Notes under the pieces: model-generated
Told to the model about the DNA's origin: nothing
Databases searched by the model: none
Seen by the model: only the letters and a program-made list of their open reading frames with translations
From: Psychromonas sp. SA13A
GTDB taxonomy: Bacteria > Pseudomonadota > Gammaproteobacteria > Enterobacterales > Psychromonadaceae
Reading direction: 5' to 3'
NCBI RefSeq assembly: GCF_011378715.1
Contig: NZ_WTKU01000013.1
Span: 48,871-112,870 of the forward strand
Length of the DNA: 64,000 nucleotides
Shown here: piece by piece, positions 49,140 to 59,395 of the stretch
Layout of the letters: each line of letters opens with the position of its first letter
Numbering within the stretch: the stretch's first letter is position 1
Translations under genes and position numbers: made by a program

Positions 49140-49178
49140 TTGACGCTGGAGCACATTTAGCTCCAGCGTCAAATTTTT
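49140..49178 (+). terminator. Terminator of the transporter operon
   Basis: A 13-bp perfect stem TTGACGCTGGAGC / GCTCCAGCGTCAA (49140-49152, 49160-49172) followed by TTTTTT on the + strand. Confidence 0.9.
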
Positions 49179-50017
49179 TAAATAACACCAAGCTCTCTTA
49201 GGCGTTCCTTTAAGTATTGATCCGCAGTGTAATTATCCGAGAGAACAACTTCTGGTTTTGGATGAAGAAAAAGAGGTAATGAAATTCGAGACTTCGTTTT
49301 GTCTGCGCCATCAGGATTAATAACACGGTGGGTTGTTGACGGATAATATCCGCCTGATGCTTCCTGTAGCATATCGCCGATATTAACAATCAAGTTACCG
49401 AAATCAGATGGTACATCTAACCACTCACCTTCTATGCTTTTTACCTGCAGACCGGGCTCATTAGATGCAGGAAGAATAGTCAGTAAATTAATATCTTCAT
49501 GGGCACCTGCTCTTATCGCACCCAGCTCTTCATCTCCTTTTAATGGAGGGTAATGGAGTATTCTCAACAATGTCTGTTGATTATCTTTAATCATATCTGG
49601 AAGCGGTTGTGTGAATAATTTTGAAACTTCAGTTGGTGAATTATCCTCTACCCAAGTCAATAACTCAGCAGCAAGGTTACCCGCTTGTTGGTAATAATTT
49701 TGAAGTTCAGTTTTTAATTGTGCAGGACATTGTCCCCAAGGATAATAATGAAAATATTCTTTAATATCTTTTTTTGTATTTCCTTTCGCCGTTTCAGAAA
49801 CTTCAGCTGGGAAAAAACCGTCTTGAGTCTCAGCATTGAAATGAAAGTCCACTTTATCTTGAGAGTTAAAAAACTGCTGCCAATTGTCGTAAATAGACCT
49901 CACTATTTGTTGCTGGATAGGATGATTTTTTAATACACCAAACCCAGTATTGCGAAGGGATTCAACAAACAGTTGTTGCGCATTTTCGGCATTGTAATCT
50001 ATGGCTTCAAGTTTCAT
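49178..50017 (-). CDS. 2-oxoglutarate/Fe(II)-dependent oxygenase (isopenicillin N synthase-like family)
   Basis: 279 residues. The N-terminal DIOX_N part (GFGVLKNHPI) is followed by the double-stranded beta-helix with iron ligands H and D in AGAHEDINLLTIL (about 178-190), the second His in STTHRVINP, and the 2-oxoglutarate arginine in SRISLPLFLHP. These enzymes hydroxylate or desaturate small molecules or form ethylene-type products. The substrate here is unknown. Single gene, convergent with the transporter operon. 50018-50384 upstream holds no gene. Confidence 0.88.
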   Translation of the reverse strand: MKLEAIDYNAENAQQLFVESLRNTGFGVLKNHPIQQQIVRSIYDNWQQFFNSQDKVDFHFNAETQDGFFPAEVSETAKGNTKKDIKEYFHYYPWGQCPAQLKTELQNYYQQAGNLAAELLTWVEDNSPTEVSKLFTQPLPDMIKDNQQTLLRILHYPPLKGDEELGAIRAGAHEDINLLTILPASNEPGLQVKSIEGEWLDVPSDFGNLIVNIGDMLQEASGGYYPSTTHRVINPDGADKTKSRISLPLFLHPKPEVVLSDNYTADQYLKERLRELGVI

Positions 50018-50384
50018 ATTTTTATCTTATGTTTTAAGTAGTAATTTCATATTTTAACAACACTTTAATAGGCGAATCTAGGTGCAAATAATATTCGTAA
50101 GTTTGAAGTATGCTGTAGAGCACAAAAGAAACATTAGAAAAAGCTTATTAAGCTCAATCTAGTCACCATCAAGGTTACCTTTTCTATATCTACGCATATC
50201 ATCTTGGTGCTTAAGGCGGTGAAAATTACAAAAAATGAAAAATATTTAATTAAAATGATATTAATCGGATATTTTTTTATGGTTATGTTTACCAAAATCT
50301 CGAGATCAGTATTTTCTTATACGTTCTTATCAAAAAATCCGCTAAAATGAACGTTTTATCATTCTTTATTATTAAGGTCTCATT

Positions 50385-51746
50385 ATGTCTTTAAGTGTTG
50401 TTATTCTTGCTGCTGGTAAAGGTACCCGCATGCGTTCGCTTTTACCTAAGGTATTACATAAAATTGCTGATAAGCCGATGGTGCAACATGTTATTGATAC
50501 GGTAAAAGGCATTGGTTCTGAAAATATACACTTAATATATGGCCACGATGGCGACATCATGCAAAAAAATATTGCTGATGATTGTTTAAATTGGATCGAA
50601 CAAACTGAGCAATTAGGTACTGGCCATGCAATGCAAATGGCGCAGCCACACTTTAAAGCGGATGAAAAAATCTTAATCGTCTATGGTGATGTTCCTCTAT
50701 TATCTGCGACTACATTAGAAAAATTAGTGACAGTGCAGCCTAAAGGCGGCATTGGTTTATTAACTATTGAGCTTGATGACCCAACAGGTTATGGCCGCAT
50801 TGAGCGTACAAATGGTGAAGTGATTGGCATTGTTGAGCAAAAAGATTCAAATGCGGCTCAACTAGCAATTAAAGAAGTAAACACAGGTATTTTAGTCGCA
50901 GATGCGAATGATTTAAATCGTTGGTTACCTGCTTTATCTAACGATAATGCTGCTGGCGAATATTACTTAACGGATATTATTGCAATGGCATATTCAGAAG
51001 GCGCTTCAATTCAAACAGTTCAACCTGAACATGCTTTTGAAGTAGAAGGTGTTAATAACCGTCTGCAACTTGCTAATTTAGAACGTGCTTTTCAACTTGA
51101 AAACGCTAACAAGTTATTACTTGATGGAGTGATGTTACGCGACCCAACTCGTTTTGACTTGCGTGGTGAACTAACCTGCGGGCAAGATGTTGATATTGAT
51201 ATCAATGTGATCATCGAAGGTAAAGTGAACTTAGGTTACGGCGTTAAGATTGGAGCTGGCTGTATCCTAAAAAATTGTGATATTGCAGATAATACGGAGA
51301 TTAAAGCAAATTCTATTATCGAAGGTGCAAAAATTGGCGAAAATGCCTCAATTGGTCCTTTTGCACGACTTCGTCCAGATACTGTAATTGCAAAAGAAGT
51401 GCATATTGGTAACTTTGTTGAAGTTAAAAAATCAACCTTAGGTGAAGGTACTAAATGCGGTCATTTAAGTTATATTGGCGATAGCCAGGTTGGTAGTGGC
51501 GTTAATATTGGTGCTGGTGTGATCACTTGTAATTATGATGGTGTTAATAAACACCTGACTGTTATTGGTAACGATGTTTTTGTGGGCAGTGATTGTCAGA
51601 TTGTTGCTCCTGTTACCATTGGTAATGGCGCGACGACAGGTGCGGGTACAACAGTGGTAAGTGATGTTCCTGATAACGCATTATGTATTTCACGTACTAA
51701 ACAGCGCAATATTGAAGGCTGGAAGCGTCCCGTTAAAAAGAAATAA
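50385..51746 (+). CDS. glmU: Bifunctional UDP-GlcNAc pyrophosphorylase / GlcN-1-P acetyltransferase GlmU
   Basis: 453 residues. N-terminal uridylyltransferase with [13 protein letters not shown] (about 6-18) and YGDVPLLS, a linker near 230-250, then the left-handed beta-helix of hexapeptide repeats (about 255-440) with the acetyl-CoA-site [11 protein letters not shown]. It makes UDP-GlcNAc for peptidoglycan and LPS. A TAAAAT -10-like sequence lies about 40 bases before the ATG. The usual partner glmS or atp genes are not adjacent in this window. Confidence 0.97.
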   Translation: MSLSVVILAAGKGTRMRSLLPKVLHKIADKPMVQHVIDTVKGIGSENIHLIYGHDGDIMQKNIADDCLNWIEQTEQLGTGHAMQMAQPHFKADEKILIVYGDVPLLSATTLEKLVTVQPKGGIGLLTIELDDPTGYGRIERTNGEVIGIVEQKDSNAAQLAIKEVNTGILVADANDLNRWLPALSNDNAAGEYYLTDIIAMAYSEGASIQTVQPEHAFEVEGVNNRLQLANLERAFQLENANKLLLDGVMLRDPTRFDLRGELTCGQDVDIDINVIIEGKVNLGYGVKIGAGCILKNCDIADNTEIKANSIIEGAKIGENASIGPFARLRPDTVIAKEVHIGNFVEVKKSTLGEGTKCGHLSYIGDSQVGSGVNIGAGVITCNYDGVNKHLTVIGNDVFVGSDCQIVAPVTIGNGATTGAGTTVVSDVPDNALCISRTKQRNIEGWKRPVKKK

Positions 51747-51795
51747 GGCTTAGCTTAAATTGGTTTAGAGCTTTAACTAGTAAGCAAACTATGAG

Positions 51796-51826
51796 AGGTC
51801 GTTAACTTAGGTTAGCGGCCTTTTTT
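51796..51826 (+). terminator. Terminator of glmU
   Basis: An 11-bp stem AGGTCGTTAAC / GTTAGCGGCCT with loop TTAG, then a T-run. Confidence 0.88.
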
Positions 51827-51864
51827 ATTGCCTTGAATAGGATGATTGATAAATTTCAGGTATA

Positions 51865-51887
51865 AAAAAGGAGGCGTTAGCCTCCTT
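51865..51887 (-). terminator. Terminator of deaD
   Basis: AAGGAGGC - GTTA - GCCTCCTT at 51868-51887. On the minus strand it is followed by TTTT, right after the deaD stop region. Confidence 0.88.
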
Positions 51888-51910
51888 GATAAAATACTAA
51901 ACCTTAATGG

Positions 51911-53662
51911 TTAGCACTTTTTAAGGTTTAGTGGACGTTTACATACTTGCACATTTCTTAAGTGTGAAAGTGTTTCTTCCGGCATACCTTTTGGTAATTC
52001 AATTGTAGAGTGATCATCGTTTAAACGAATATCACCAATGAAGCGACTATTGATATTTGCTTCATTTGCAATTGCACCAACGATGTTTTTAACTTGTACA
52101 CCGTGCTCACGACCAACATCTAAACGGAACATTTCAAGTTCAACATCAGTAGGGCGTCCACGACCACGAGGTTTATCTTCGCTACGTGCGCGGTCATTGC
52201 GGTCAGGGCGATCACCACGAGGACGGTCACTGCGTTCGTTACGGTCACGACGAGGACGATCACCACGATCACTACGTTCGTTACGATCATTGCTACGTGG
52301 TTCTACAAATTTTTCTTCAACAGGCTGTAATGGTTTTTCTTTTTGTGCCATGAATAATAACGCAGCAGCAAGATCTGTATCATCAATTTCAGTGTTGTTT
52401 ACCATTTGCTCAAACAAAGTGCGGAAGAATGTTAGATCTTCACTTTCACATGTAGAGAATATTTGTTTTTGGAAGTTATCAATACGTGTTTGAGTTACTT
52501 CATCACGTGTTGGTAAGTCCATAATAGTAATTGGTTGACGAGTTGCACGTTCAATTGCTTGTAGTAAACGACGCTCACGCGGTGCAGCAAATAAGATTGC
52601 TTTACCAGTACGGCCAGCACGACCAGTACGACCGATACGGTGAACATAAGATTCAGTATCTGTTGGGATATCGTAGTTTACAACTAAGCTAATACGTTCT
52701 ACGTCTAGACCACGTGCAGCAACATCTGTTGCTACTAAGATGTCTAAGCCACCTGATTTAAGGCGAGCGATAGTACGTTCACGTGTTTGTTGATTCATAT
52801 CACCGTTTAGTGCTGCACTGCGGTAACCACGTGCTTCTAAACGTTCTGCTAATTCAACTGTTGCTGTTTTAGTACGAGCAAAGATGATAACACCATCAAA
52901 GTCTTCAGTTTCTAACATACGAGTTAAAGCGTCTAACTTATTAACACCACGTACGATCCAACATTTTTGTTCAATGTTTGAAACAGTAGATGTTTTAGCT
53001 TTAATCTTAACTTCTGTTGGGTTGTTCATGTAACGCTTAGTAATGCGTTTAATTTGATCAGGCATTGTTGCTGAGAAAAGCGCTGTTTGATGCTTTTCTG
53101 GCATTTCTTTCATGATCGTTTCAACATCATCAATGAAGCCCATGCGTAACATTTCATCAGCTTCATCAAGTACTAATGTTTTTAGGTTTGATAAGTCTAA
53201 TGTTTTACGTTTCAAGTGATCCATGATACGACCAGGAGTACCAACAACTACGTGTGGACCACGAGTTAATTGCTTAAACTGTATATTGTAGCTTTGACCG
53301 CCGTAAATAGGCATAACGTGGAAGCCGCGCATATGACGAGAATAAGATTGAAATGCTTCTGCAACTTGAATCGCAAGCTCACGTGTTGGCGCTAGTACCA
53401 ATACTTGAGGATGGTTTTTGCTAATATCAATGTTTGCTAATAAAGGAAGTGCAAATGCACCTGTTTTACCAGTACCTGTTTGAGCAAGACCTAATACGTC
53501 TTCACCATTTAATAGGTGTGGGATACATTGTGCTTGGATAGGAGATGGTGTTTCGTAACCCATTTCTGAAACAACTTTAACAAGCGCTTCTGGTAAGTTT
53601 AAATCTTTAAATGTTGGTCCTGTTACTTCTTCTACTGCTTGTTGGTTTTCTGACTCTGACAT
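51911..53662 (-). CDS. deaD: DEAD-box RNA helicase DeaD (CsdA)
   Basis: 583 residues. Helicase core with Q motif, AQTGTGKTGA (Walker A), VLDEADEML, SATMPD, and HRIGRTGRAGR. It is followed by the dimerisation part and an Arg/Asp-rich low-complexity run (DRNERSDR and variants, about 450-500), then the DbpA-type RNA-binding domain with GREHGVQVKNIVGAIANEA. In E. coli it is cold-induced and assists 50S assembly and mRNA decay. The 437-base upstream gap on the minus strand may hold a long cold-shock-type leader (inference). Confidence 0.95.
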   Translation of the reverse strand: MSESENQQAVEEVTGPTFKDLNLPEALVKVVSEMGYETPSPIQAQCIPHLLNGEDVLGLAQTGTGKTGAFALPLLANIDISKNHPQVLVLAPTRELAIQVAEAFQSYSRHMRGFHVMPIYGGQSYNIQFKQLTRGPHVVVGTPGRIMDHLKRKTLDLSNLKTLVLDEADEMLRMGFIDDVETIMKEMPEKHQTALFSATMPDQIKRITKRYMNNPTEVKIKAKTSTVSNIEQKCWIVRGVNKLDALTRMLETEDFDGVIIFARTKTATVELAERLEARGYRSAALNGDMNQQTRERTIARLKSGGLDILVATDVAARGLDVERISLVVNYDIPTDTESYVHRIGRTGRAGRTGKAILFAAPRERRLLQAIERATRQPITIMDLPTRDEVTQTRIDNFQKQIFSTCESEDLTFFRTLFEQMVNNTEIDDTDLAAALLFMAQKEKPLQPVEEKFVEPRSNDRNERSDRGDRPRRDRNERSDRPRGDRPDRNDRARSEDKPRGRGRPTDVELEMFRLDVGREHGVQVKNIVGAIANEANINSRFIGDIRLNDDHSTIELPKGMPEETLSHLRNVQVCKRPLNLKKC

Positions 53663-54099
53663 AGTGGCCTCATGAGTTTATAAAATTCTGCACATTACTC
53701 GAATGTACGTTAAATTCAGCCTATTCCTACATCAGCCTAACAAGTTAGAAGCTGTAAAACGTGTCCATTAATTTTCGCGAAATCAATCGCGTAGTAGGTT
53801 TACTCTGAATATTCTGCTTCGCTTTAGATGGATCCTTCTGCGAGGGAGGCGCATTCTACTGTATTTGTTTATAAAATGCCCGCTTTATTTTGACAAACCG
53901 CACGTTTTTTATAAATTAATCGCTATCAACCATGGGAAATCCGATAATTGACTTGTGGTTTCTATTTTTAGATGGTTGCTTGATTTTTATTTCATTTTAT
54001 TTCATTTAATTTCCTTTTATTACTTAATGTCGTTGTTTGCAGTGATAAACTGCTGTTTTCCATATATCCCTCACAGAGATTGTCTTTCAAGGAGTCACA
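53663..54099. promoter_or_regulatory. Divergent region between deaD and the yjeH-like gene
   Basis: No gene seen. It contains a CGCGA/CGCG hairpin at about 53776-53792 within the probable deaD leader. Promoters for both directions must lie here, but no strong consensus stands out. Confidence 0.35.
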
Positions 54100-55374
54100 G
54101 TGGCATTGCACACCCATAAATTGTCGGTATTACAAGGCGTTGGTTTATTAGTTTCTGCTTTATTAGGATCTGGTGTTTTTATTATTCCTGCTATTGCAGC
54201 GCAAGTGGCGGGCAGTTGGTCATTATTAGCTTGGACGTTAATGGGAATTTTAATTGTGCCTATCGTTTTTACTTTTGCACAATTAGGTAAAATTTATCCT
54301 CATGCTGGCGGTACTGCTTATTATGTGCAGCAAGCATTTGGCGAGCGCAGTGGACGATTGGTCAGTTGGTTGTTTATTTGGGTAGTGGCATTGGGTTCAC
54401 CTGTTATCGCCATGACAGCTGCCAACTTTTTACAAAATGCATTAATAGAATGGCAGTTACTTGCTACAGGCGCGGATCATCGATTGTTGATTGCTATCAC
54501 TATGCTGTTGTTAGTTTTAATTATTAATCTACTAGGACTAAAAACAGCGGCTGTGATCCAATCTGCATTGAGTGCACTCATTGTCGGGACCTTGTTGTTT
54601 GCTTCCATTGATACCCAGCTAGACCCATCCTTAGCATTGCCTGTCACCGAGTTTCACTTCGATAAGATTGCTTTGGCTGCGACTTTTATTCTGTGGTGTT
54701 TTTTAGGTATTGAAGCGATTACGCATATTGCCGATGACTTTGAGCAGCCACAGCGAGACTTTCCTCTGACTATTTTCATCGGGATCACTATTACCTTAGT
54801 GGTTTACGGGTTAATTAGTATCAGCTTATTAAAGACAGGCTTTTATGGCGATCAGGAGAGGAATCTTAATTCAGTGGTGCATTTAGTTGAGTCTAGTTTA
54901 GGCCGTAAAGGTTATGTATTAGTAAATCTAGTAGGGTTTTGTACCTGCTTTATTTCAGTAAGCTTATACTTTGTTGGATTTTCTCGCTTATTACAAAGCA
55001 TGGGGAATCAACAACAAATTCACCTTAACTTCACCCGCTTAAATCAACACCATGTTGCTTATTGGGGGCTCTCTTTTGCGGTTATACTTTGTTTTGTGAT
55101 GCTATTAATCAGTAACTTTATTGATTTGCCGATTGATAATTTAATTGCTTATGCGAATGGATTGTTTATTTTAATTTATCTTGCCGCTGGAATCGCGGGG
55201 ATTCAATTATTACCAGGTAAAGGTCGATGGATAGCGGTTATTGCAAGTGTTACTTGCTTACTACTATTTTTGAGTTTGGGTAAGGAAATGTTATTCGCAC
55301 TGTTATTAATAACAATATTAGGAGGGTATTATGCGGTTATCTATCCTTCAAACAACCGCGTTAAAACAAGTTAG
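54100..55374 (+). CDS. yjeH: Amino acid exporter of the APC family (YjeH-like)
   Basis: 424 residues from a GTG start behind AAGGAG. About 12 hydrophobic segments. The opening LSVLQGVGLLVSALLGSGVFIIPAIAA (as landmark: LLVSALLGSGVFIIPA) and HAGGTAYYVQQAFGERSG match the YjeH group, which in E. coli exports methionine and branched-chain amino acids. The substrate is inferred from family. Single gene, converging on nfuA with only 3 bases between the stops. Confidence 0.85.
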   Translation: MALHTHKLSVLQGVGLLVSALLGSGVFIIPAIAAQVAGSWSLLAWTLMGILIVPIVFTFAQLGKIYPHAGGTAYYVQQAFGERSGRLVSWLFIWVVALGSPVIAMTAANFLQNALIEWQLLATGADHRLLIAITMLLLVLIINLLGLKTAAVIQSALSALIVGTLLFASIDTQLDPSLALPVTEFHFDKIALAATFILWCFLGIEAITHIADDFEQPQRDFPLTIFIGITITLVVYGLISISLLKTGFYGDQERNLNSVVHLVESSLGRKGYVLVNLVGFCTCFISVSLYFVGFSRLLQSMGNQQQIHLNFTRLNQHHVAYWGLSFAVILCFVMLLISNFIDLPIDNLIAYANGLFILIYLAAGIAGIQLLPGKGRWIAVIASVTCLLLFLSLGKEMLFALLLITILGGYYAVIYPSNNRVKTS

Positions 55375-55377
55375 ACG

Positions 55378-55965
55378 TTACTTATAGAAAGAGTGATCGC
55401 CTTGAGCATGCTCAGTAACATCGCGTACTGCGTTTAGCTCTCCTGAAAACTCTTCAAGTAATTCTTTCTCGATCCCTTCTTTTAAGGTCAAGTCTACTTG
55501 TGAGCAACCATTACAGCCACCGCCAAATTCAATCACAGCAACGTTATCATCAGTGATTTCGATTAGTTTAATAAATCCACCGTGGCTTGCTAGTTGAGGA
55601 TTTATTTGTACTTGAATAACGTATTCAACGCGTTCTAGTAGTGGAGCGTCATCTTTCACTTTACGCATTTTTGCGTTTGGTGCTTTCAGTGTTAGTTGTG
55701 TGCCTGCATCTTCTTCAACTAGGTCAACAAATGCATCTTCTAGGTAAGGTAAGCTAACTTCATCAACTAATGCATCAAAACCTTCAAAACTTAAACGTGT
55801 ATCGCTAGCTTCAACTGCTTCCGGTGGGCAGTAAGATACACCACATTCTGCTTTAGGTGTGCCTGGGTTGATAACAAACACTCGGATGTTAGTGCCTTCT
55901 TTTTGTGGCGCTAGTAATTTTGCAAAATGTGCTTGTGCAACTGGAGTAATTTCGATCATGTTCAA
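55378..55965 (-). CDS. nfuA: Fe/S biogenesis protein NfuA
   Basis: 195 residues. An A-type-like N-terminal domain (about 1-95, lacking functional cysteines in the family) and a C-terminal Nfu domain with [11 protein letters not shown], whose CxxC bridges a 4Fe-4S cluster in a dimer. It delivers clusters to apo-targets, especially under iron or oxidative stress. It lies near gntX and bioH as in E. coli. Confidence 0.96.
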   Translation of the reverse strand: MNMIEITPVAQAHFAKLLAPQKEGTNIRVFVINPGTPKAECGVSYCPPEAVEASDTRLSFEGFDALVDEVSLPYLEDAFVDLVEEDAGTQLTLKAPNAKMRKVKDDAPLLERVEYVIQVQINPQLASHGGFIKLIEITDDNVAVIEFGGGCNGCSQVDLTLKEGIEKELLEEFSGELNAVRDVTEHAQGDHSFYK

Positions 55966-56255
55966 CCTTTATGCTTGAGTAATTTACTAGGACATTATAG
56001 CGAGATTTGAATGCAATAATAAAGCAAAGAGTGAAATTGCAACAAATAATAAAATTTAGGATCAAATAAAAGCTATTATAGAAACATTATTGGTCGTTTT
56101 ATGTATTGATATTTAAAGGAATTCTTCTTAAACGTCAGTAATGCGTAAAAGATTTAACGTTATTGTGGTTTTTTAGTCATTGAGAGTTAAAGTTACTTAG
56201 TAAATATTAGAGCTATTTAATTAATATTGCAGTTACTTAGTCATATTAAAGCTTC
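55966..56255. other. Gap between nfuA and gntX with a short direct repeat
   Basis: AT-rich, no gene. AGTTACTTAGT occurs at 56191-56201 and again at 56231-56241. Confidence 0.4.
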
Positions 56256-57017
56256 TTAGCCTAATTCCGTGCGGCAAATACACCAAACATCAATTGTCTT
56301 AACTTTAGCTGTTGATAAGCATTGGCATAGGCTATTAATAGTTGCACCCGTAGTGACAACATCATCAATAAGTACAATATTTTTCCCCTGTAAACTTATC
56401 TCTGCGTCTTTACTTAATGAAAATGCGTGATTTAAATTGTGTAAACGCTGTGCTCTTGATAATCCTTCCTGTGCTGTGGTTAATTTATTTCTAATAATAA
56501 ATGGCTGATTAACGGGTGGTTCGTACAGTGTAATTACGGGCAAGTGCTTGACTAAAGAATCCTTAATTAATTGTGCTTGATTAAAACCTCGGCTTCTGTG
56601 TTTTTTGGTGTGTAGTGGCACTGCGATAATACAATCGATTTCTTGTAATTGTTGCTGGCTATAACGGTTTTGTATTGAATGAGCGAGCAATAAACCGAGT
56701 AAATCTGCATATAATATTTGACCATTATATTTTAATTGTTTTATTAAAACGGGAAAGGGTGTTTGATAGCTTGCTATCGCATGTAGTTGACGAAAACTAA
56801 AAGGATGTTGTAAGCATTCTCCACAATATGCTTGTGAGCTTGTTAATCCACAACCACAATGTAAACAACAAGGCCTATCTGTTAAGATTGAATCATAACA
56901 ACACTGACAAATAAGAGACTGCTTACTAGGTAAGTGGCACAATAAACAATGGCTTGGTAAACAAGCTTCAAGTAATGTTTGGCAGTGTTGATTAATCGCA
57001 TTCAGAAAATTTTTCAA
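56256..57017 (-). CDS. gntX: ComF/GntX-family phosphoribosyltransferase-like protein
   Basis: 253 residues. The N-terminus carries four cysteine pairs (CLLC, CQCC, CLHCGCG, CGEC) forming zinc ribbons. The C-terminus is a type I phosphoribosyltransferase fold with the PRPP loop VLIDDVVTTGAT near 217-228. ComF relatives take part in DNA uptake in competent bacteria. The role in E. coli (GntX) is uncertain. It is divergent from bioH with 29 bases between them, which must contain both promoters or overlapping ones. Confidence 0.9.
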   Translation of the reverse strand: MKNFLNAINQHCQTLLEACLPSHCLLCHLPSKQSLICQCCYDSILTDRPCCLHCGCGLTSSQAYCGECLQHPFSFRQLHAIASYQTPFPVLIKQLKYNGQILYADLLGLLLAHSIQNRYSQQQLQEIDCIIAVPLHTKKHRSRGFNQAQLIKDSLVKHLPVITLYEPPVNQPFIIRNKLTTAQEGLSRAQRLHNLNHAFSLSKDAEISLQGKNIVLIDDVVTTGATINSLCQCLSTAKVKTIDVWCICRTELG

Positions 57018-57046
57018 ATCAAACCCTATTATTAAATGAGGTTACG

Positions 57047-57892
57047 GTGAGTATAGAACAGCAAAGTAATAAGCAAGGTGATGAGTCGACTAATCTACAA
57101 ATAAGTATTCCTGAAGGTCGTCAACCTCAACATCAGGTTGCTTATCAATCAATGGGTACAGGGAAGAATTTAGTGTTAGTGCATGGCTGGGGAGTAAATA
57201 GTGCTATCTGGCAACTTGCAGCTGAACAACTAAGTCAACATTATTGCGTGCATCTAGTTGATCTCCCAGGATTTGGTAAAGAACCTGAAATTTCAGATTA
57301 TTCTTTGGCCAATATCGCAGACTCAATTTTGAAAAAATTACCCGATAATGCCATCTGGTGTGGATGGTCGCTAGGAGGGCTGATTGCAACCTATGTCGCA
57401 CGTCATCATCCCGAACGCGTTGAAAAATTAATTCAGGTGTGTGCTGCGATAAAATTTGTAGAACAAGGCCAGTGGTTAGGTGTAAAAAAAGCGGTGTTTG
57501 AGCGATTTAAAACAGGAGTCATTACACAGCCTGAAAAAACATTAAATCGATTTTTAACCTTGCAGGCGATGGGTAGTGTGACGGTAAAAAATGATATTGC
57601 TATTATTAAAGGTTTATTAGCAGAACAGCCACAGCCAAAGCAAAATGCGTTGATTGCAGGTTTAGATTTATTAAGTAATGTTGATTTACGAGAATCATTT
57701 AGTCAATTGACTATGCCATGTTTAAGTTTATTTGGACGCTTGGATAGTTTGGTGCCTATTGCGAATATGCCTGAGTTGATTAAATTATATCCTGCTAATC
57801 AGCAGGTTATATTTGAACATTCTTCACATGCTCCATTTATAAGTGAATCTGTTCATTTTCAGCGTGTCGTGATCGACTTTATTGAAGGATAA
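57047..57892 (+). CDS. bioH: Pimeloyl-ACP methyl ester carboxylesterase BioH
   Basis: 281 residues from a GTG with GAGG just upstream. The first 25-30 residues extend beyond the usual BioH start and may not be translated. Alpha/beta hydrolase: LVHGWGVNSAIW, nucleophile serine in CGWSLGGLIA, acid in GRLDSLVP, histidine in HAPFISE. It releases pimeloyl-ACP for biotin synthesis. Confidence 0.92.
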   Translation: MSIEQQSNKQGDESTNLQISIPEGRQPQHQVAYQSMGTGKNLVLVHGWGVNSAIWQLAAEQLSQHYCVHLVDLPGFGKEPEISDYSLANIADSILKKLPDNAIWCGWSLGGLIATYVARHHPERVEKLIQVCAAIKFVEQGQWLGVKKAVFERFKTGVITQPEKTLNRFLTLQAMGSVTVKNDIAIIKGLLAEQPQPKQNALIAGLDLLSNVDLRESFSQLTMPCLSLFGRLDSLVPIANMPELIKLYPANQQVIFEHSSHAPFISESVHFQRVVIDFIEG

Positions 57893-57966
57893 CTATTCAT
57901 GTTAAGCTTTATCTTTGCTTAAAAAGTAGCCATAATGGAGTTGTAATCATTGCTTAGGAGTTATTT

Positions 57967-58221
57967 ATGGAAATAAATTCAGCGTTTTCTTCAGGTCTGT
58001 ATGGCTTGAATCAAGCATCACAGCAAATAACTGAATCCAGTGAAAAGATTGCTAATCAACCCGTGAATTCTGAAAATACAGAAAATAGCAGTTATGACTC
58101 ACAACCAGTGACAGCAGAATTGATCAATATGAAGCTAGCGGAAATTCAAGCACAAGCTTCTGCAAAAGTGATCACAACAGCTGATGAGATGGTTGGTTCA
58201 CTGATTGATGTGTCTGTCTAA
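57967..58221 (+). CDS. Small conserved protein, flagellar rod-like N-terminus
   Basis: 84 residues. The start MEINSAFSSGLYGLNQASQQI resembles the N-terminal helix of flagellar rod/hook proteins, and the end AEIQAQASAKVITTADEMVGSLIDV the matching C-terminal helix. The middle is a short Ser/Asn-rich loop. This looks like a minimal axial-protein helix pair without the D1 domain. No flagellar gene is nearby. AGGAG precedes the ATG. Function unknown. Confidence 0.6.
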   Translation: MEINSAFSSGLYGLNQASQQITESSEKIANQPVNSENTENSSYDSQPVTAELINMKLAEIQAQASAKVITTADEMVGSLIDVSV

Positions 58222-58232
58222 CTTTAACCCTC

Positions 58233-58646
58233 ATGGTTAATGTAAATGTTCAACTCCCACCTATTGTCGCGGCTCCTTTCCCGCAAGCCGCGGAAACACT
58301 TCATCGTCAAAATCAATTACAAACAGCTATTCCAAAAACCGAGGAAACTCATGCTTACGCTAAAATGCGATCTCAGCAAGAACGAGAACAGGTCGCTCAT
58401 CAGTCTGGGCAAATTCTTCAAAAGGATAATCCTGAGTCAAAACAACAAAGGCATTCAAGTGGCTTCAATCAAAGACGTGATTTTTTCTTTTCCAGCAAAT
58501 TAAAACTTTCACATCGCGAGATGGATAAAGTCTCTGTGCAATTAAAGGGGATCTCCGATTACAAGCAAGTAGTCTCAGTGATTCAAGCAAAATATAACGA
58601 TGCAGTGTCACCTATACCTGAACCGACCGTTAATTATGATATCTAG
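58233..58646 (+). CDS. Hypothetical protein downstream of the rod-like gene
   Basis: 137 residues, Gln/Arg-rich and largely disordered in the first 80 positions (RSQQEREQ, SKQQRHSSG). The C-terminus LSHREMDKVSVQLKGISDYKQVVSVIQAKY is helical. Starts 11 bases after the preceding gene, so the two are probably cotranscribed. No family recognised. Confidence 0.55.
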   Translation: MVNVNVQLPPIVAAPFPQAAETLHRQNQLQTAIPKTEETHAYAKMRSQQEREQVAHQSGQILQKDNPESKQQRHSSGFNQRRDFFFSSKLKLSHREMDKVSVQLKGISDYKQVVSVIQAKYNDAVSPIPEPTVNYDI

Positions 58647-58774
58647 CTGTTTATATTATTTATTAGCAAATCATCTTTAAGGCATTGTCTAGAGTTACTT
58701 TGTTATTAGGTTTTGCAGGTGAATTGTTTTTAAAGGGGCGTTTCTGACAATTATTAAAGAGGAAAATTAGCTAT

Positions 58775-58800
58775 AAAAAAGGCCACAAATCCATGTAGCC
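58775..58800 (-). terminator. Terminator of the slyD transcript
   Basis: On the minus strand GGCTACA - TGGATT - TGTGGCC followed by TTTTTT. The stretch 58810-58893 between it and slyD repeats CTATTTA-like units. Confidence 0.8.
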
Positions 58801-58894
58801 TAGCTTACTGTTAGTCCTTTTTTAAATAGTCTATTTAACGACTATTTATTAAATAACAAGCTATCAAGTAACTCGCTATTTAATAAGGTTCTAT

Positions 58895-59383
58895 TTAGTG
58901 AGAATGTCCACAGCCTTCAGCTGAATGAATATGCCCATGTGACATTTCTTCATCAGTCGCAGCACGAACAGAAATAACTTCACCAACAAATTGTAATGCC
59001 ATACCTGCTAGAGGATGATTTGCATCAATGCTAACATTTTCTTCCGTTACGCCAGTGACTTCTACAGTACGAGGGCCTTGCTCTGTTTCTGCTTGAAATG
59101 ACATACCTACTTCAATTTCATCAACGCCTTCAAATAAAGTACGAGGAACTTCTTGAACTAACTCTTCTTGGAAAGGACCGTAAGCATCTTCTGCTTGCAG
59201 TGTTACATCAAATTTGTAACCCGCTTCTTTACCTTCTAACTCTTTCTCTAAACCTGGTACTAAATATTGTGCACCTTGAATAAATTCAAGTGGGCTACCG
59301 TTTTCTGTACTATCAAGCGCATTACCGTCAACTTCTGCAACACCAAAGTGGATTGCTACTACTGAATTTTTTTCAATTTTCAT
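58895..59383 (-). CDS. slyD: FKBP-type peptidyl-prolyl isomerase SlyD
   Basis: 162 residues. FKBP domain interrupted by the IF (insert-in-flap) chaperone domain: VAIHFGVAEVDG, GQEL-type LEKELEGKEAG, and ANHPLAGMALQFVGEV. The C-terminus is His/Cys-rich (HGHIHSAEGCGHSH) but shorter than in E. coli SlyD, as expected of marine relatives. The tail binds nickel and serves hydrogenase maturation in E. coli. Cotranscribed with yheV (12-base gap). Confidence 0.93.
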   Translation of the reverse strand: MKIEKNSVVAIHFGVAEVDGNALDSTENGSPLEFIQGAQYLVPGLEKELEGKEAGYKFDVTLQAEDAYGPFQEELVQEVPRTLFEGVDEIEVGMSFQAETEQGPRTVEVTGVTEENVSIDANHPLAGMALQFVGEVISVRAATDEEMSHGHIHSAEGCGHSH

Positions 59384-59395
59384 CGTTATTTCTCT

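Noticed and set aside
52038..52493. Arg/Ser-rich 151-codon frame on the + strand
   Set aside because: It is the antisense of the Arg/Asp-rich tail of deaD.
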